In this document: in pieces, positions 33,930-42,184 of the stretch
How positions within the stretch are numbered: position 1 is the first letter of the stretch
Layout: each line of letters starts with the position of its first letter
Assembly: GCA_018436725.1 (NCBI GenBank)
Contig: JAHDKT010000042.1
Span: 112,874 to 176,873, forward strand
Length of the DNA stretch: 64,000 bases
Direction: 5' to 3'
Source: Synergistaceae bacterium
Lineage (GTDB): Bacteria > Synergistota > Synergistia > Synergistales > Aminobacteriaceae
Translations under genes and position numbers: made by a program
Notes under the pieces: generated by a model
Told to the model about the DNA's origin: nothing
Databases searched by the model: none
Seen by the model: only the letters and a program-made list of their open reading frames with translations

Positions 33930-34881
33930 TTACCGCGAAAACCGTGTAGCCCGCTTGCTAGGCTGCTCCTACCCCCTGATTCAGGGCGGAATGGCATGGG
34001 TCGCGGACGCCGAACTAGCGGCAGCCGTGAGCAATGGGGGCGGTCTTGGGATTATCGCCGCTGCCAACATGCCTCCGGAGCTGCTCGAAAAAGAACTCGT
34101 CAAAATACGCACTCTCACGGACAGGCCGTTCGGGCTGAACATAATGCTTATGTCGTCCACAGTGGAAGATGTTATTTCTCTTGCGGAGAAGTATAGCGTC
34201 CCGATCATCACAACCGGAGCTGGAAGCCCCGGCAAGGTCATCGATCGGTTGAAACCGTGCGGATCGATAGTCATTCCTGTCGTGGCATCGGTCGCACAAG
34301 CGAAGCGGGTGGAAAAACAAGGCGCGGACGCTGTAGTCGCAGAAGGAATGGAAGCCGGAGGACATATCGGAGAGCTGACTACAATGGTCCTGATTCCCCA
34401 GATAGCCGACTCCGTTGAAATCCCCGTGGTAGCTGCGGGTGGAATCGCAGACGGAAGGGGAGTCGCCGCAGCCTTCGCCCTTGGAGCGGAGGGCGTCCAG
34501 GTCGGTACTCGTTTCATCTGTTCTTCTGAAGCGACCGTTCATCAGTCCTATAAGGATGCAGTGCTCTCGGCGCGCGACCGAAGCAACGTTATTACCGGTC
34601 GCACAACGGGACATCCTGTTCGCTGCCTCAAGAACAAACTCACAAACCGCTTCGAAGAACTGGAAAAAGAAGGCGCTCCCATCGAAGAATACGAAAAATT
34701 AGGCGCGGGGCGCCTTCGGGCCGCCGTCGTCGAAGGCGATGTGGAATGGGGTTCACTCATGGCAGGGCAAAGTGCCGCGCTTGTAAACGATATACTTCCC
34801 GCAGCGGAGATAATTGAAAAGATGTTTTTGGATGCGGGCAAAATAGCCTGCGCTCTCTCCGCAGTTCTTTCCTTGGAATGA
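33919..34881 (+). CDS. fabK: Enoyl-ACP reductase II (FMN-dependent)
   Basis: FabK is the flavoprotein alternative to FabI. It has the nitronate-monooxygenase-like barrel: PLIQGGMAWVADAELAAAVSNGGGLG near the N-terminus, AEGMEAGGHIG (about 142-152), VVAAGGIADGRG and GVQVGTRF. The ATG at 33919 follows GGAGGTG and gives 320 residues. Its presence in the fab operon predicts that trans-2-enoyl reduction here uses FMN and NAD(P)H. A plain nitronate monooxygenase is less likely in this context. Confidence 0.93.
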   Translation: MNLNYRENRVARLLGCSYPLIQGGMAWVADAELAAAVSNGGGLGIIAAANMPPELLEKELVKIRTLTDRPFGLNIMLMSSTVEDVISLAEKYSVPIITTGAGSPGKVIDRLKPCGSIVIPVVASVAQAKRVEKQGADAVVAEGMEAGGHIGELTTMVLIPQIADSVEIPVVAAGGIADGRGVAAAFALGAEGVQVGTRFICSSEATVHQSYKDAVLSARDRSNVITGRTTGHPVRCLKNKLTNRFEELEKEGAPIEEYEKLGAGRLRAAVVEGDVEWGSLMAGQSAALVNDILPAAEIIEKMFLDAGKIACALSAVLSLE

Positions 34882-34891
34882 GGTGATGGAA

Positions 34892-35839
34892 ATGTCGTAT
34901 TCTCTTATTTTCCCCGGACAGGGTTCTCAGGAAGTCGGAATGGGCAAAGATATTCGAGACGCCTTTAAAACTGCCGACGTAATTTTTCAGCGTGCGGACG
35001 AGGCTCTCTCCTTTCCGCTCTCGAAGATAATTTTCGAAGGCCCGGAAGAGGAGTTGCGGAGAACGGCCTACACACAACCCGCTATCCTCACCGCCAGTAT
35101 CGCGGTTTTCTCCGTTCTCGAAGAGTTGGCGGGCGAGCCCCTTCGTCCGGCGTTTCTTGCAGGGCACAGTCTCGGCGAGTACACTGCGCTTGTTGCTGGA
35201 GGGAGCCTCTCCCTCGAAGACGGCGTGCGTCTCGTCCATCTTCGTGGAAAGCTGATGCAGGAAGCCGTGCCGGAAGGCAAGGGGGCCATGGCCGCAATAC
35301 TGGGACTTGACGCGAACTCTGTTTCGGAAGTCTGCGCCGCGGTTGCTCCGGCAACTGAATGCCAACCGGCCAACTTCAACTCTCCCGGTCAGATAGTCAT
35401 CTCGGGGGAGACCGAATTCGTTCAGAAGGCGATGGCGCTTGCAAAGGAAAAAGGGGCGAAGAAAACAGTTCCCTTGAATGTCAGCGCGCCTTTCCACAGC
35501 CGTTTGATGCGTCCTGTGGCGGACCAACTTCTTGCCGCGTTCGAACAGTGCTCCTGGAAATCGCCTTCCGCCCCTGTCGTCTCGAACGCGCGAGCGCTGC
35601 CAGTGTCCGAAGTGAAGGATATCCAAGATGCGCTCTTTCACCAGACGTACATGCCGGTACTCTGGGACAGCTCCGTTAACTGGATGGCCGACTCGGGAAC
35701 GGATACTTTTTTTGAAATCGGCCCCGGAACGGTTTTGGGAGCGTTAGTAAAAAAATGCCGCAAGGGACTAACTGCTCACTCATGCGGTGTTCTTGAAGAC
35801 CTCGAAAAAATTTCCTCTCTTTTGAAGGAGATGATGTGA
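34892..35839 (+). CDS. fabD: Malonyl-CoA:ACP transacylase
   Basis: FabD loads malonate onto ACP. FPGQGSQEVGMG lies at the N-terminus, the nucleophile Ser93 in AGHSLGEYTA, and the catalytic His in SAPFHSRLM (about 200). 315 residues. The ATG at 34892 is favoured over the GTG and ATG at 34883 and 34886, which overlap the GAGGTGAT ribosome site. fabG follows after one base. Confidence 0.96.
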   Translation: MSYSLIFPGQGSQEVGMGKDIRDAFKTADVIFQRADEALSFPLSKIIFEGPEEELRRTAYTQPAILTASIAVFSVLEELAGEPLRPAFLAGHSLGEYTALVAGGSLSLEDGVRLVHLRGKLMQEAVPEGKGAMAAILGLDANSVSEVCAAVAPATECQPANFNSPGQIVISGETEFVQKAMALAKEKGAKKTVPLNVSAPFHSRLMRPVADQLLAAFEQCSWKSPSAPVVSNARALPVSEVKDIQDALFHQTYMPVLWDSSVNWMADSGTDTFFEIGPGTVLGALVKKCRKGLTAHSCGVLEDLEKISSLLKEMM

Positions 35840-35840
35840 C

Positions 35841-36581
35841 ATGGACCAGCGCGCCGCCCTTGTTACAGGCGCGGGCAGAGGTATAGGACGCTCCGTGGCC
35901 ATCCGTCTAGCGGAGAAAGGGTTTCATGTCGCTGTGAATTTTCGAAGCAGCGAAAAGGCGGCTCTGGAAGTTTGTGATATTATTGCCGCCGGGGGAGGAT
36001 ATGCCTTTCCGGTACAGGGAGATGTCGCAAATCCGGAAGACGTGAGGCGCATCTTTTCTGCAGTCGATGAACGTGCCGGGGGAATATCCGTGCTCGTGAA
36101 CAACGCGGGGATCACTAAGGACGGACTGCTGATACGGATGAAGGACGAAGATTGGAATTCGGTGCTGACAGCAAATCTCTCCTCGGTGTATTATTGCACT
36201 AGGGCGGCTCTTCGCGGGATGGTGCGGGCCAAGTGGGGGAGAATAATCAACATCGCCTCGGTTGTCGGCCTGATAGGCAACCCCGGTCAAGCCAACTATT
36301 GCGCCTCGAAAGCCGGCGTCATCGGATTCACGAAATCAGTCGCCAGAGAGTACGCCGCCAAAGGCGTGACCGTTAATGCGCTTGCGCCGGGTTTTATAGG
36401 TACGGATATGACGGAAGCCTTGCCGGTCGAGGCCAGGGAGGCCCTGTTAAAACAAGTTCCCGCCGGAAGACCCGGAACACCCGAAGATGTTGCGCATATC
36501 GCGTGTTTCCTGGCTTCCGATGAAGCATCGTATATAACGGGACAAGTCATCGCCGTCGACGGCGGCATGACCATGTGCTAA
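35841..36581 (+). CDS. fabG: 3-oxoacyl-ACP reductase
   Basis: An SDR-family NADPH-dependent ketoreductase. TGAGRGIGRSVA (residues 9-20) binds the cofactor; NNAG, the catalytic Ser (SVVGLIGNPGQANYCASKAG with Tyr and Lys) and PGFIGTDM complete the SDR set. 246 residues. Located between fabD and acpP in the operon. Confidence 0.96.
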   Translation: MDQRAALVTGAGRGIGRSVAIRLAEKGFHVAVNFRSSEKAALEVCDIIAAGGGYAFPVQGDVANPEDVRRIFSAVDERAGGISVLVNNAGITKDGLLIRMKDEDWNSVLTANLSSVYYCTRAALRGMVRAKWGRIINIASVVGLIGNPGQANYCASKAGVIGFTKSVAREYAAKGVTVNALAPGFIGTDMTEALPVEAREALLKQVPAGRPGTPEDVAHIACFLASDEASYITGQVIAVDGGMTMC

Positions 36582-36610
36582 AAAAAGAGATTGAAGGGGG
36601 GTGAACGAGA

Positions 36611-36862
36611 ATGAAGAAAGAAGAAATGCTCGCTCGGTTGAAGGAGATCATTATCGACAGGCTCGACGTGGAAGAAGATCAGATTGTTCCTGAAGCTTCT
36701 TTTGTCGAGGACCTTGGAGCGGACTCCCTTGATATTGTCGAACTCATCATGGGGATCGAAGAGGAATTCGATATGGAGATTCCCGATGAAGACGCCGAGA
36801 AGCTCACCACTGTCGGTGAGGCGATGAATTACACATTGAGCAAGCTCGGTGTGGACGAGTAG
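36611..36862 (+). CDS. acpP: Acyl carrier protein
   Basis: An 83-residue acidic ACP. Ser39 in [14 protein letters not shown] is the phosphopantetheine attachment site. A GGGGGGTGAACGAG region precedes the ATG. Unusual hairpin options follow before fabF (36871-36908), perhaps setting apart the expression of this abundant protein. Confidence 0.97.
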   Translation: MKKEEMLARLKEIIIDRLDVEEDQIVPEASFVEDLGADSLDIVELIMGIEEEFDMEIPDEDAEKLTTVGEAMNYTLSKLGVDE

Positions 36863-36870
36863 GTCGTCGA

Positions 36871-36908
36871 GAAGCGAAGGGGGGATCGCTTCGTTGCCGT
36901 CCCCCCTT
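36871..36908 (+). other. Mutually exclusive hairpins between acpP and fabF
   Basis: Stem A pairs GAAGCGA (36871-36877) with TCGCTTC (36886-36892). Stem B pairs AAGGGGGGA (36877-36885) with TCCCCCCTT (36900-36908). Both are perfect and they share bases, so only one can form at a time. Neither has a U-tract. Confidence 0.6.
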
Positions 36909-36970
36909 ATGCGGAGATGTTCCGCGAAGCATCGTCTGTATCGACCCTTGCGGTGGAGGAGTGAAGCGTT

Positions 36971-38209
36971 TTGAGAAGGGTTGTTGTCACAGGGCTTGGA
37001 GTTGTCAGCCCCATCGCCACAGGAAAAGAAGACTACTGGCAGGCTTTGAAAGATGGCAAAAACGGCATTGGTCCGTTGACCACGTTTGATGCGAGCGACA
37101 GTCCTATTCCTTTCGGAGCGGATATTAAAGATTTCGAACCCTCCCAATGGATGGACAACAAAGAAGCCAAACGTTCCGACAGAGTCATTCAGTTTGCTGT
37201 CGCCGCGGCCGATTTAGCGGTCGCGGATGCAAAGCTCGACACGGGAAGCCTGGATCCATATAAATTCGGCGTTTATATAGGAAGTGGTCAGGGCGGCATC
37301 GAGACCACGTTCAATAATTTTAAAACCATGATGGAGAAGGGGCCCAAGCGTGTAAGTCCTTTCTTTATCCCGATGATGATCAGCAACATGTCCACAGCAT
37401 ATGTAGCGATAAAGCATAATGCGAAGGGCCCGAACATGTGCGTCGTCACCGCATGCGCCACGTCTATCCATAGTCTTGGCGAGGCGTACCATACGATTAT
37501 GCGCGACGATGCCGACGTTATTCTTGCAGGCGGGGCGGAAGCGGCGCTTCGTACCATCAGCATCGCGGGCTTCGCTGCAATGAAGGCCCTCTCTACGAGA
37601 ATGGACGAACCGGAAAAAGCATCCCGTCCGTTCGACGTGGACCGCGACGGTTTTGTGATGGGCGAAGGCGCCGGTGTTCTGGTTCTCGAAGAGCTTGAAC
37701 ATGCGAAAAAACGCGGAGCGCATATCTACGCCGAGCTTGTCGGATATGGAAACACGTGCGATGCGAGCCATATCACGGCGCCCGATCCGGAAGGCGACGG
37801 GGCGGCGAGGGCTATGCGCAAAGCGTTGACACACGCCAAATGGCTGCCGGAAGACGTAGAGTACATCAACGCGCACGGGACATCGACACCTCTGAACGAT
37901 AAAATGGAAGCCATGGCGATCCGCAGCGTTCTCGGCGAGCATACCGACAAGACATACGTCAATTCGACAAAATCTATGATAGGTCACTGTCTTGGCGCCG
38001 CCGGCGCTTTGGAGACCGTAGCGGCAATCCAAACCATCGAAGAGGGAGTAATTCATCCTACGATCAATATGGATAACCTTGACCCCGAATGCAACGTCAA
38101 TGTCGTCGGAACATCCCCCGTCCTGAAGCATGTTTCCCGACTTCTTGTGAACAGCTTCGGATTCGGAGGCCACAACGGCGTCATCGCACTCCAGAGGTTC
38201 GAGGAATAG
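36971..38209 (+). CDS. fabF: 3-oxoacyl-ACP synthase II
   Basis: FabF elongates acyl-ACP. The TTG start gives LRRVVVTGLGVVSPI; catalytic Cys162 in VTACATSIHS, His in NAHGTSTPLND (about 303) and His in KSMIGHCLGAAGALE (about 340) form the Cys-His-His set. 412 residues. Downstream a perfect hairpin separates it from rnc. Confidence 0.97.
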   Translation: MRRVVVTGLGVVSPIATGKEDYWQALKDGKNGIGPLTTFDASDSPIPFGADIKDFEPSQWMDNKEAKRSDRVIQFAVAAADLAVADAKLDTGSLDPYKFGVYIGSGQGGIETTFNNFKTMMEKGPKRVSPFFIPMMISNMSTAYVAIKHNAKGPNMCVVTACATSIHSLGEAYHTIMRDDADVILAGGAEAALRTISIAGFAAMKALSTRMDEPEKASRPFDVDRDGFVMGEGAGVLVLEELEHAKKRGAHIYAELVGYGNTCDASHITAPDPEGDGAARAMRKALTHAKWLPEDVEYINAHGTSTPLNDKMEAMAIRSVLGEHTDKTYVNSTKSMIGHCLGAAGALETVAAIQTIEEGVIHPTINMDNLDPECNVNVVGTSPVLKHVSRLLVNSFGFGGHNGVIALQRFEE

Positions 38210-38220
38210 ATGCGGTTTTG

Positions 38221-38255
38221 AAGATGGCGCCGCAAAACGTCCGCGGCGCCATCTT
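38221..38255. terminator. Perfect 13-bp hairpin without U-tract between fabF and rnc
   Basis: AAGATGGCGCCGC (38221-38233) and its exact complement (38243-38255) enclose nine bases. There is no T-run. It may terminate, attenuate or protect the fab transcript, or serve as an RNase III processing site just upstream of the rnc start. Confidence 0.5.
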
Positions 38256-38272
38256 CGCGATATGAGGAAGCG

Positions 38273-38980
38273 ATGAACTACGAAACCTGGTACGCTTTTG
38301 AACTCGATAAACTTCAGGACCGAATCGGATACATATTCGACGACATCTCTTTTTTGCGGACTGCGTTGCTTCATTCGTCGTATTTGAACGAACACGGAGG
38401 ACGGGAACACAATGAGCGACTGGAGTTTCTTGGAGATTCAGTGCTCCAGTTAAGTGTATCCTGTTTTTTGTTCATTTCCGAAAAAAAACTCGACGAAGGA
38501 GCGCTCTCGCGCCAAAGAGCTTCGTTGGTTTGCGGCGCTTCGCTCGGACGTTGGTCGGAGTATATTTGCCTTCCCGCTCTTTTACGTACCGGCAAGGGAG
38601 TGGTGCGCGAAACATTTCGCAGTTCCATGTACGCGGATGCGGTTGAAGCTGTTTTCGGGGCAGTTTTTCTCGACGGAGGTTATGAAGCCGCTGACGCCGT
38701 AATCCGAGGATATTTGGAGTTTCTTCTACGTACAACTTCTCAAGAGCCTATGGACCCGAAGTCTTCTCTGCAAATGCTTGCACAGGAAAAAGGACTCGGT
38801 ATTCCGTCGTATGAGGTTCTCTCTGTAACAGGTCCTTCTCATGAACCTCTTTTCTCCGTCAGAGTACTTCTTGGAGGCGCTTCTGGCGGGGAAGGACAAG
38901 ATTTTTCCAGGAAGGCGGCGGAATTCAACGCGGCAAAGGAAGCTCTTTCATATCTCTCCAAGGAGACCATGAAGCAATGA
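38273..38980 (+). CDS. rnc: Ribonuclease III
   Basis: RNase III cleaves double-stranded RNA in rRNA and mRNA processing. The signature NERLEFLGDSVLQL (about residues 43-56) and the second acid cluster in ADAVEAVFGAVFLDGG (about 122-137) are intact, followed by a C-terminal dsRNA-binding domain. 235 residues. fabF-rnc adjacency is common; the long hairpin in front of it might be an autoregulatory cleavage site. Confidence 0.96.
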   Translation: MNYETWYAFELDKLQDRIGYIFDDISFLRTALLHSSYLNEHGGREHNERLEFLGDSVLQLSVSCFLFISEKKLDEGALSRQRASLVCGASLGRWSEYICLPALLRTGKGVVRETFRSSMYADAVEAVFGAVFLDGGYEAADAVIRGYLEFLLRTTSQEPMDPKSSLQMLAQEKGLGIPSYEVLSVTGPSHEPLFSVRVLLGGASGGEGQDFSRKAAEFNAAKEALSYLSKETMKQ

Positions 38981-39828
38981 CGAGAAAATACACTCTCTTC
39001 CTCCTGATGCTTGCACTTTTTTTCTTGTTCCGAACACCTCCTGCAAGCGCATGGGACATCTGGACGACTTCTCCCTGGCTTGCTCTGGTAACTCGTTTTA
39101 TCGGAGGAGTCTTTGTTACGGTCCATCCGATCGAAATATGGAACGACGACGGAGTGAGCAGCCGGAAGATACAGACCCGAAGTATTCCAAAAACGGCGCG
39201 CATCATAGCGCTCGACACTGCGGAGGCGACACGGCTCGGATTGAACTCCAAGGAGTGGGCAGAACTTGCAGTTCTCTACCAGTCGGCTCCGTTCGACAAG
39301 AAACGATCGGATTTCTTTTTCGCCGATCCCTCCGCGCTCCCTTTTATTGCACAGAAAATCTTCACTGTTCTTTCACGATTCGATCCAGGAAACTACCCAT
39401 ACTATCAGCGGAGACTCGCTGAATTCCAGACTCGACTCGACAGTACCGTCATTGTCGGCAGACGACTTCTGAGCGGGGCGACGGTTTTCTATATTGGAGG
39501 AACCTTTTCCGGAATGCTGACGGCTGCTGGCTGCTCGCTGCTTTCTGTGGACGAAACACTGGGAAACGCCTGGGAGCGAGGGGATGAACTCGAAAAGCTG
39601 CAAACTCTTCTCGTTGACGCGCTTGGCAAGAGAGCCCTGGTTCTTGTGGACATCTCATCTTCAAAAAAACTCAAAGACACCCTCAGAAACAATAAAGATA
39701 TTCTCTTTCTTGGACGCCCTCCTCTGGATCAGGATCTTCTACTTTTTTTCCATGATCAGTATATTCTCCTTTGGAACAGGCTCGCCGCACTTCGGCAAAC
39801 TCGTAGCAATACTCCTTCTCGGAAGTAG
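38977..39828 (+). CDS. Orphan ZnuA/TroA-like periplasmic metal-binding protein
   Basis: The 283-residue protein begins with a signal peptide (Arg-Lys, then a Leu/Phe-rich core, ending PASA-WD). The body resembles metal ABC transporter substrate-binding proteins: VHPIEIWNDDG, FFFADPSALPFIAQKI, and FDPGNYPYYQRRLAEFQ match the DP-x-N-x3-Y linker helix of the ZnuA family. Several His ligands expected in a functional metal site are not evident, and no ABC permease or ATPase gene is adjacent. It overlaps rnc by four bases. Metal binding is uncertain. Confidence 0.6.
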   Translation: MTRKYTLFLLMLALFFLFRTPPASAWDIWTTSPWLALVTRFIGGVFVTVHPIEIWNDDGVSSRKIQTRSIPKTARIIALDTAEATRLGLNSKEWAELAVLYQSAPFDKKRSDFFFADPSALPFIAQKIFTVLSRFDPGNYPYYQRRLAEFQTRLDSTVIVGRRLLSGATVFYIGGTFSGMLTAAGCSLLSVDETLGNAWERGDELEKLQTLLVDALGKRALVLVDISSSKKLKDTLRNNKDILFLGRPPLDQDLLLFFHDQYILLWNRLAALRQTRSNTPSRK

Positions 39829-39839
39829 ATAGCATTTCT

Positions 39840-41015
39840 TTAAACAGGCCGTGTGCTTCTGCGCGGGAAAAACGGCGCAGCGGATGCGACGAGGAGCGCA
39901 CTCAGGATATAAAAGGGGATGCCGTTGCCGGTAAGATCCATTAAAATGCCCACCATGACGGGGCCGACTGTCATGCCTATACTGAATGCTATGTTGAACA
40001 ACCCCATCGTCCTTCCGGAGCCGAAATTTCTACCTCTTGCCGCAGCGATCGCAACAAGAGAAGGAGATGCAAACGCATGGCCTACGCCGAAGGCGACGCT
40101 GGCAACCGACAGGCTGAACGGAGTTGTCAGATTCGGTAGCCCGATAAGCGTCACCGCCGAGATCAAGCCTCCGAGAATTATCAGAGTGTTCTTCCGTATA
40201 TTGTCCGCCAACCTGCCTGAGAAGTTTTGAAGTATCCCGGTCGAGATTGAGTTCAGCGAAACTATAACGCCTATCTGCGACAAAGACAGTTCGAATTGAG
40301 AGGCGAAGAGAGGTATCACCATTACAAGAACTCCCCGGCACATCGCCGATGAGAATTGAAATATAAAGACGATGACCATCTCAGGGTCGGAGACGATACC
40401 TTTGAATGCCTCCAAGGCGCCGTGGTTCTCCTTTACGGAGCGTGAAGGCGACGACTCGGGGAAAAGGAGGAGGACGAGAAACAATGCGAGGAGCGTAAGC
40501 GCTGTCATCGCATAAAACGGTGCGTAAAAACCCAAAGAGTCGGCCAAAAAACCGCTGAGAAGCGGACCAAAACCGATGCCTAGGAAAAGAGCGGCCTGCA
40601 GCGATCCGAAGAACGCGCCCTCCTTGCCCTTGGGGGCGATGTCGGTTGCGATGGCCATCGTTATCGGGACCACCATGGCGGATCCTATTCCATGCCATAT
40701 TCTGATGAAAATGAGCATTGCCGTAGAAGAAGCGAACGTATACGCCACCGAAGCCGCCGCATAGACAAGAAGTCCGACGATCAGCAGCTTCTTTCGATCC
40801 ATTCTTTCTGCAAGCTCACCCGAAACCAACATACCCCAAATACGGGAAAAGGAGAAGGAACCGATAATGAGTCCGATCGCTACGCTGCTCGCACCCAGGC
40901 CTTTGGCATAAAGAGGCAGAACGGGTGCGATAATCCCAATTCCCAACATAGCGCAAAACATAGAAAGGCTCAATACGAACCTGAGACCGTAGGAGTACTT
41001 TACTGATAGCAACAA
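39840..41015 (-). CDS. MFS transporter
   Basis: A 391-residue membrane protein with about twelve hydrophobic helices and the MFS loop motif SGELAERMDRKKLLI after helix 2 (about residues 65-79); GIGSAMVVPITMAIATDIAPKGKEGAFFG marks helix 4-5. This is typical of drug or metabolite efflux DHA1 carriers; the substrate cannot be told. TTG start behind AAGGG. It lies 65 bases downstream of selD, on the same strand, so cotranscription is possible. Confidence 0.85.
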   Translation of the reverse strand: MLLSVKYSYGLRFVLSLSMFCAMLGIGIIAPVLPLYAKGLGASSVAIGLIIGSFSFSRIWGMLVSGELAERMDRKKLLIVGLLVYAAASVAYTFASSTAMLIFIRIWHGIGSAMVVPITMAIATDIAPKGKEGAFFGSLQAALFLGIGFGPLLSGFLADSLGFYAPFYAMTALTLLALFLVLLLFPESSPSRSVKENHGALEAFKGIVSDPEMVIVFIFQFSSAMCRGVLVMVIPLFASQFELSLSQIGVIVSLNSISTGILQNFSGRLADNIRKNTLIILGGLISAVTLIGLPNLTTPFSLSVASVAFGVGHAFASPSLVAIAAARGRNFGSGRTMGLFNIAFSIGMTVGPVMVGILMDLTGNGIPFYILSALLVASAAPFFPRRSTRPV

Positions 41016-41080
41016 GAAAACACATCCCTTGTATTTCCTCCGATACCGAGAGGAAGAGAAAATATTCCTTGGCTATGATA

Positions 41081-42127
41081 CTATATATTGTCTACAATTT
41101 CAATATCACCTTTCCCATCTGTGAAACGTCCGATGACTGCGGCGAGTTCAAAACCGATATCGCGGAGCGCGACCAGGAACGATTCCGCTCCGTCCTCAGG
41201 AAGCGCAAGAAGAAGACCTCCCGAAGTCTGCGCATCGAAAAGCATATCCATCAGAACATCGTCGTGTTTCATAGGGTCGAATACTCGATCCTCGTACTCG
41301 ATACGGTTATTGTACGTTCCGGCGGGTATGAGGCCGGACGACGCCAAGTCAAGGACTCCGGGAAGCAGCGGGATGTCCCGGATACCCAGAATCAGATTTA
41401 ATTTTCTGGAAGAGAGCATGTCCAGCGAGTGCCCCGCAAGTCCGAACCCTGTCACATCGGTACAGGCGTGTATTAGAGAAAGAAGAGCAGGATCCAGCTT
41501 TCTCGGAAGGTCGTTCAGCGTGGACATCCAACGAATCGCCTCTTGAAGGCTGCGTTCGTCTTCAAGCATGTCCGCTTTAAGGGCAGTCGCAACTACCCCG
41601 GTGCCGATGGGTTTCGTAAGAAGGAGCACATCTCCGGGCCGAGCGCCTGTGACTTGCCAAACGGAATCGATACGGACTTCGCCGTAAACGACCAGACCGT
41701 ATTTCGGCTCTTTGTCCTCGACGCTGTGCCCCCCGAGCAGAAAGGCCCCCGCTTCCTTTACCTTCTCGAAACCTCCTGCAAGGACTGCTTCCAATACGCT
41801 CATATCCAGAGTTTTTACCGGAAAACCGACGATATTCAAGGCGATCAGCGGCGATCCGCCCATAGCAAAAACATCGCTTAACGAGTTCGCCGCGGCGACG
41901 CGCCCCCAAACATGCGGATCGTCCACGACAGGTGTGATAAAATCAACGGTTAGAACTCCGGCTCGTTGTTCATCGATTTTCCAAAGAGCTGCGTCTTCAC
42001 CCGAGGCCCACGAGGTGAAAATTCTCTCGTCGGAAGGAAGGGGGATATTTTTGAGTATTTTCGAAAGGTCCGCCGGACCAATTTTTGCCGCTCAGCCACT
42101 CGTAGTGGACATTTCCGTCAAACGCAT
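41081..42127 (-). CDS. selD: Selenide, water dikinase; selenoprotein with UGA-encoded Sec at residue 12
   Basis: SelD makes selenophosphate from selenide and ATP. Reading from the ATG at 42127 (GGAGGAG upstream) gives MRLTEMSTTSG-U-AAKIGPADL, where U is the in-frame TGA at 42092-42094; the active-site Cys/Sec and Lys lie exactly there in the family. The frame then continues through DPHVWGRVAAANSLSDVFAMGG and GHSVEDKEPKYG to the stop at 41081, 348 residues in all, the usual SelD length. A short GC hairpin starts 12 bases after the UGA. Standard gene calling would truncate this gene at about 41926. It follows birA on the same strand. Confidence 0.96.
42067..42079 (-). promoter_or_regulatory. 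Candidate bacterial SECIS hairpin of selD
   Basis: On the mRNA strand GGTCC-GGC-GGACC forms a perfect five-base stem starting 12 bases after the UGA, extendable by A/T pairs across a small bulge. Distance and a G-containing apex agree with the SelB-binding SECIS of bacterial genes. Confidence 0.65.
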
Positions 42128-42143
42128 TCCATCTTCTCCTCCA

Positions 42144-42171
42144 TGTTATAATAATAATTATTATTATAACA
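42144..42171. repeat. Perfect 28-bp AT-rich palindrome upstream of selD
   Basis: The ends are TGTTA and TAACA and the core is only A and T (TAATAATAATTATTATTA-type). It lies between the birA stop (42185) and the selD ribosome site, so it is positioned as an operator, a promoter (it contains TATAAT on both strands) or both. It ends 16 bases before the selD start codon. Confidence 0.75.
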
Positions 42172-42184
42172 CAAAAACTCACAT

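Noticed and set aside
37214..38410. A 398-codon minus-strand frame opposite fabF and rnc
   Set aside because: Antisense shadow crossing two clear genes and their hairpin.
41081..41926. selD as a truncated or pseudogene lacking its N-terminus
   Set aside because: The missing N-terminus is in frame upstream through a UGA in the exact Sec context.
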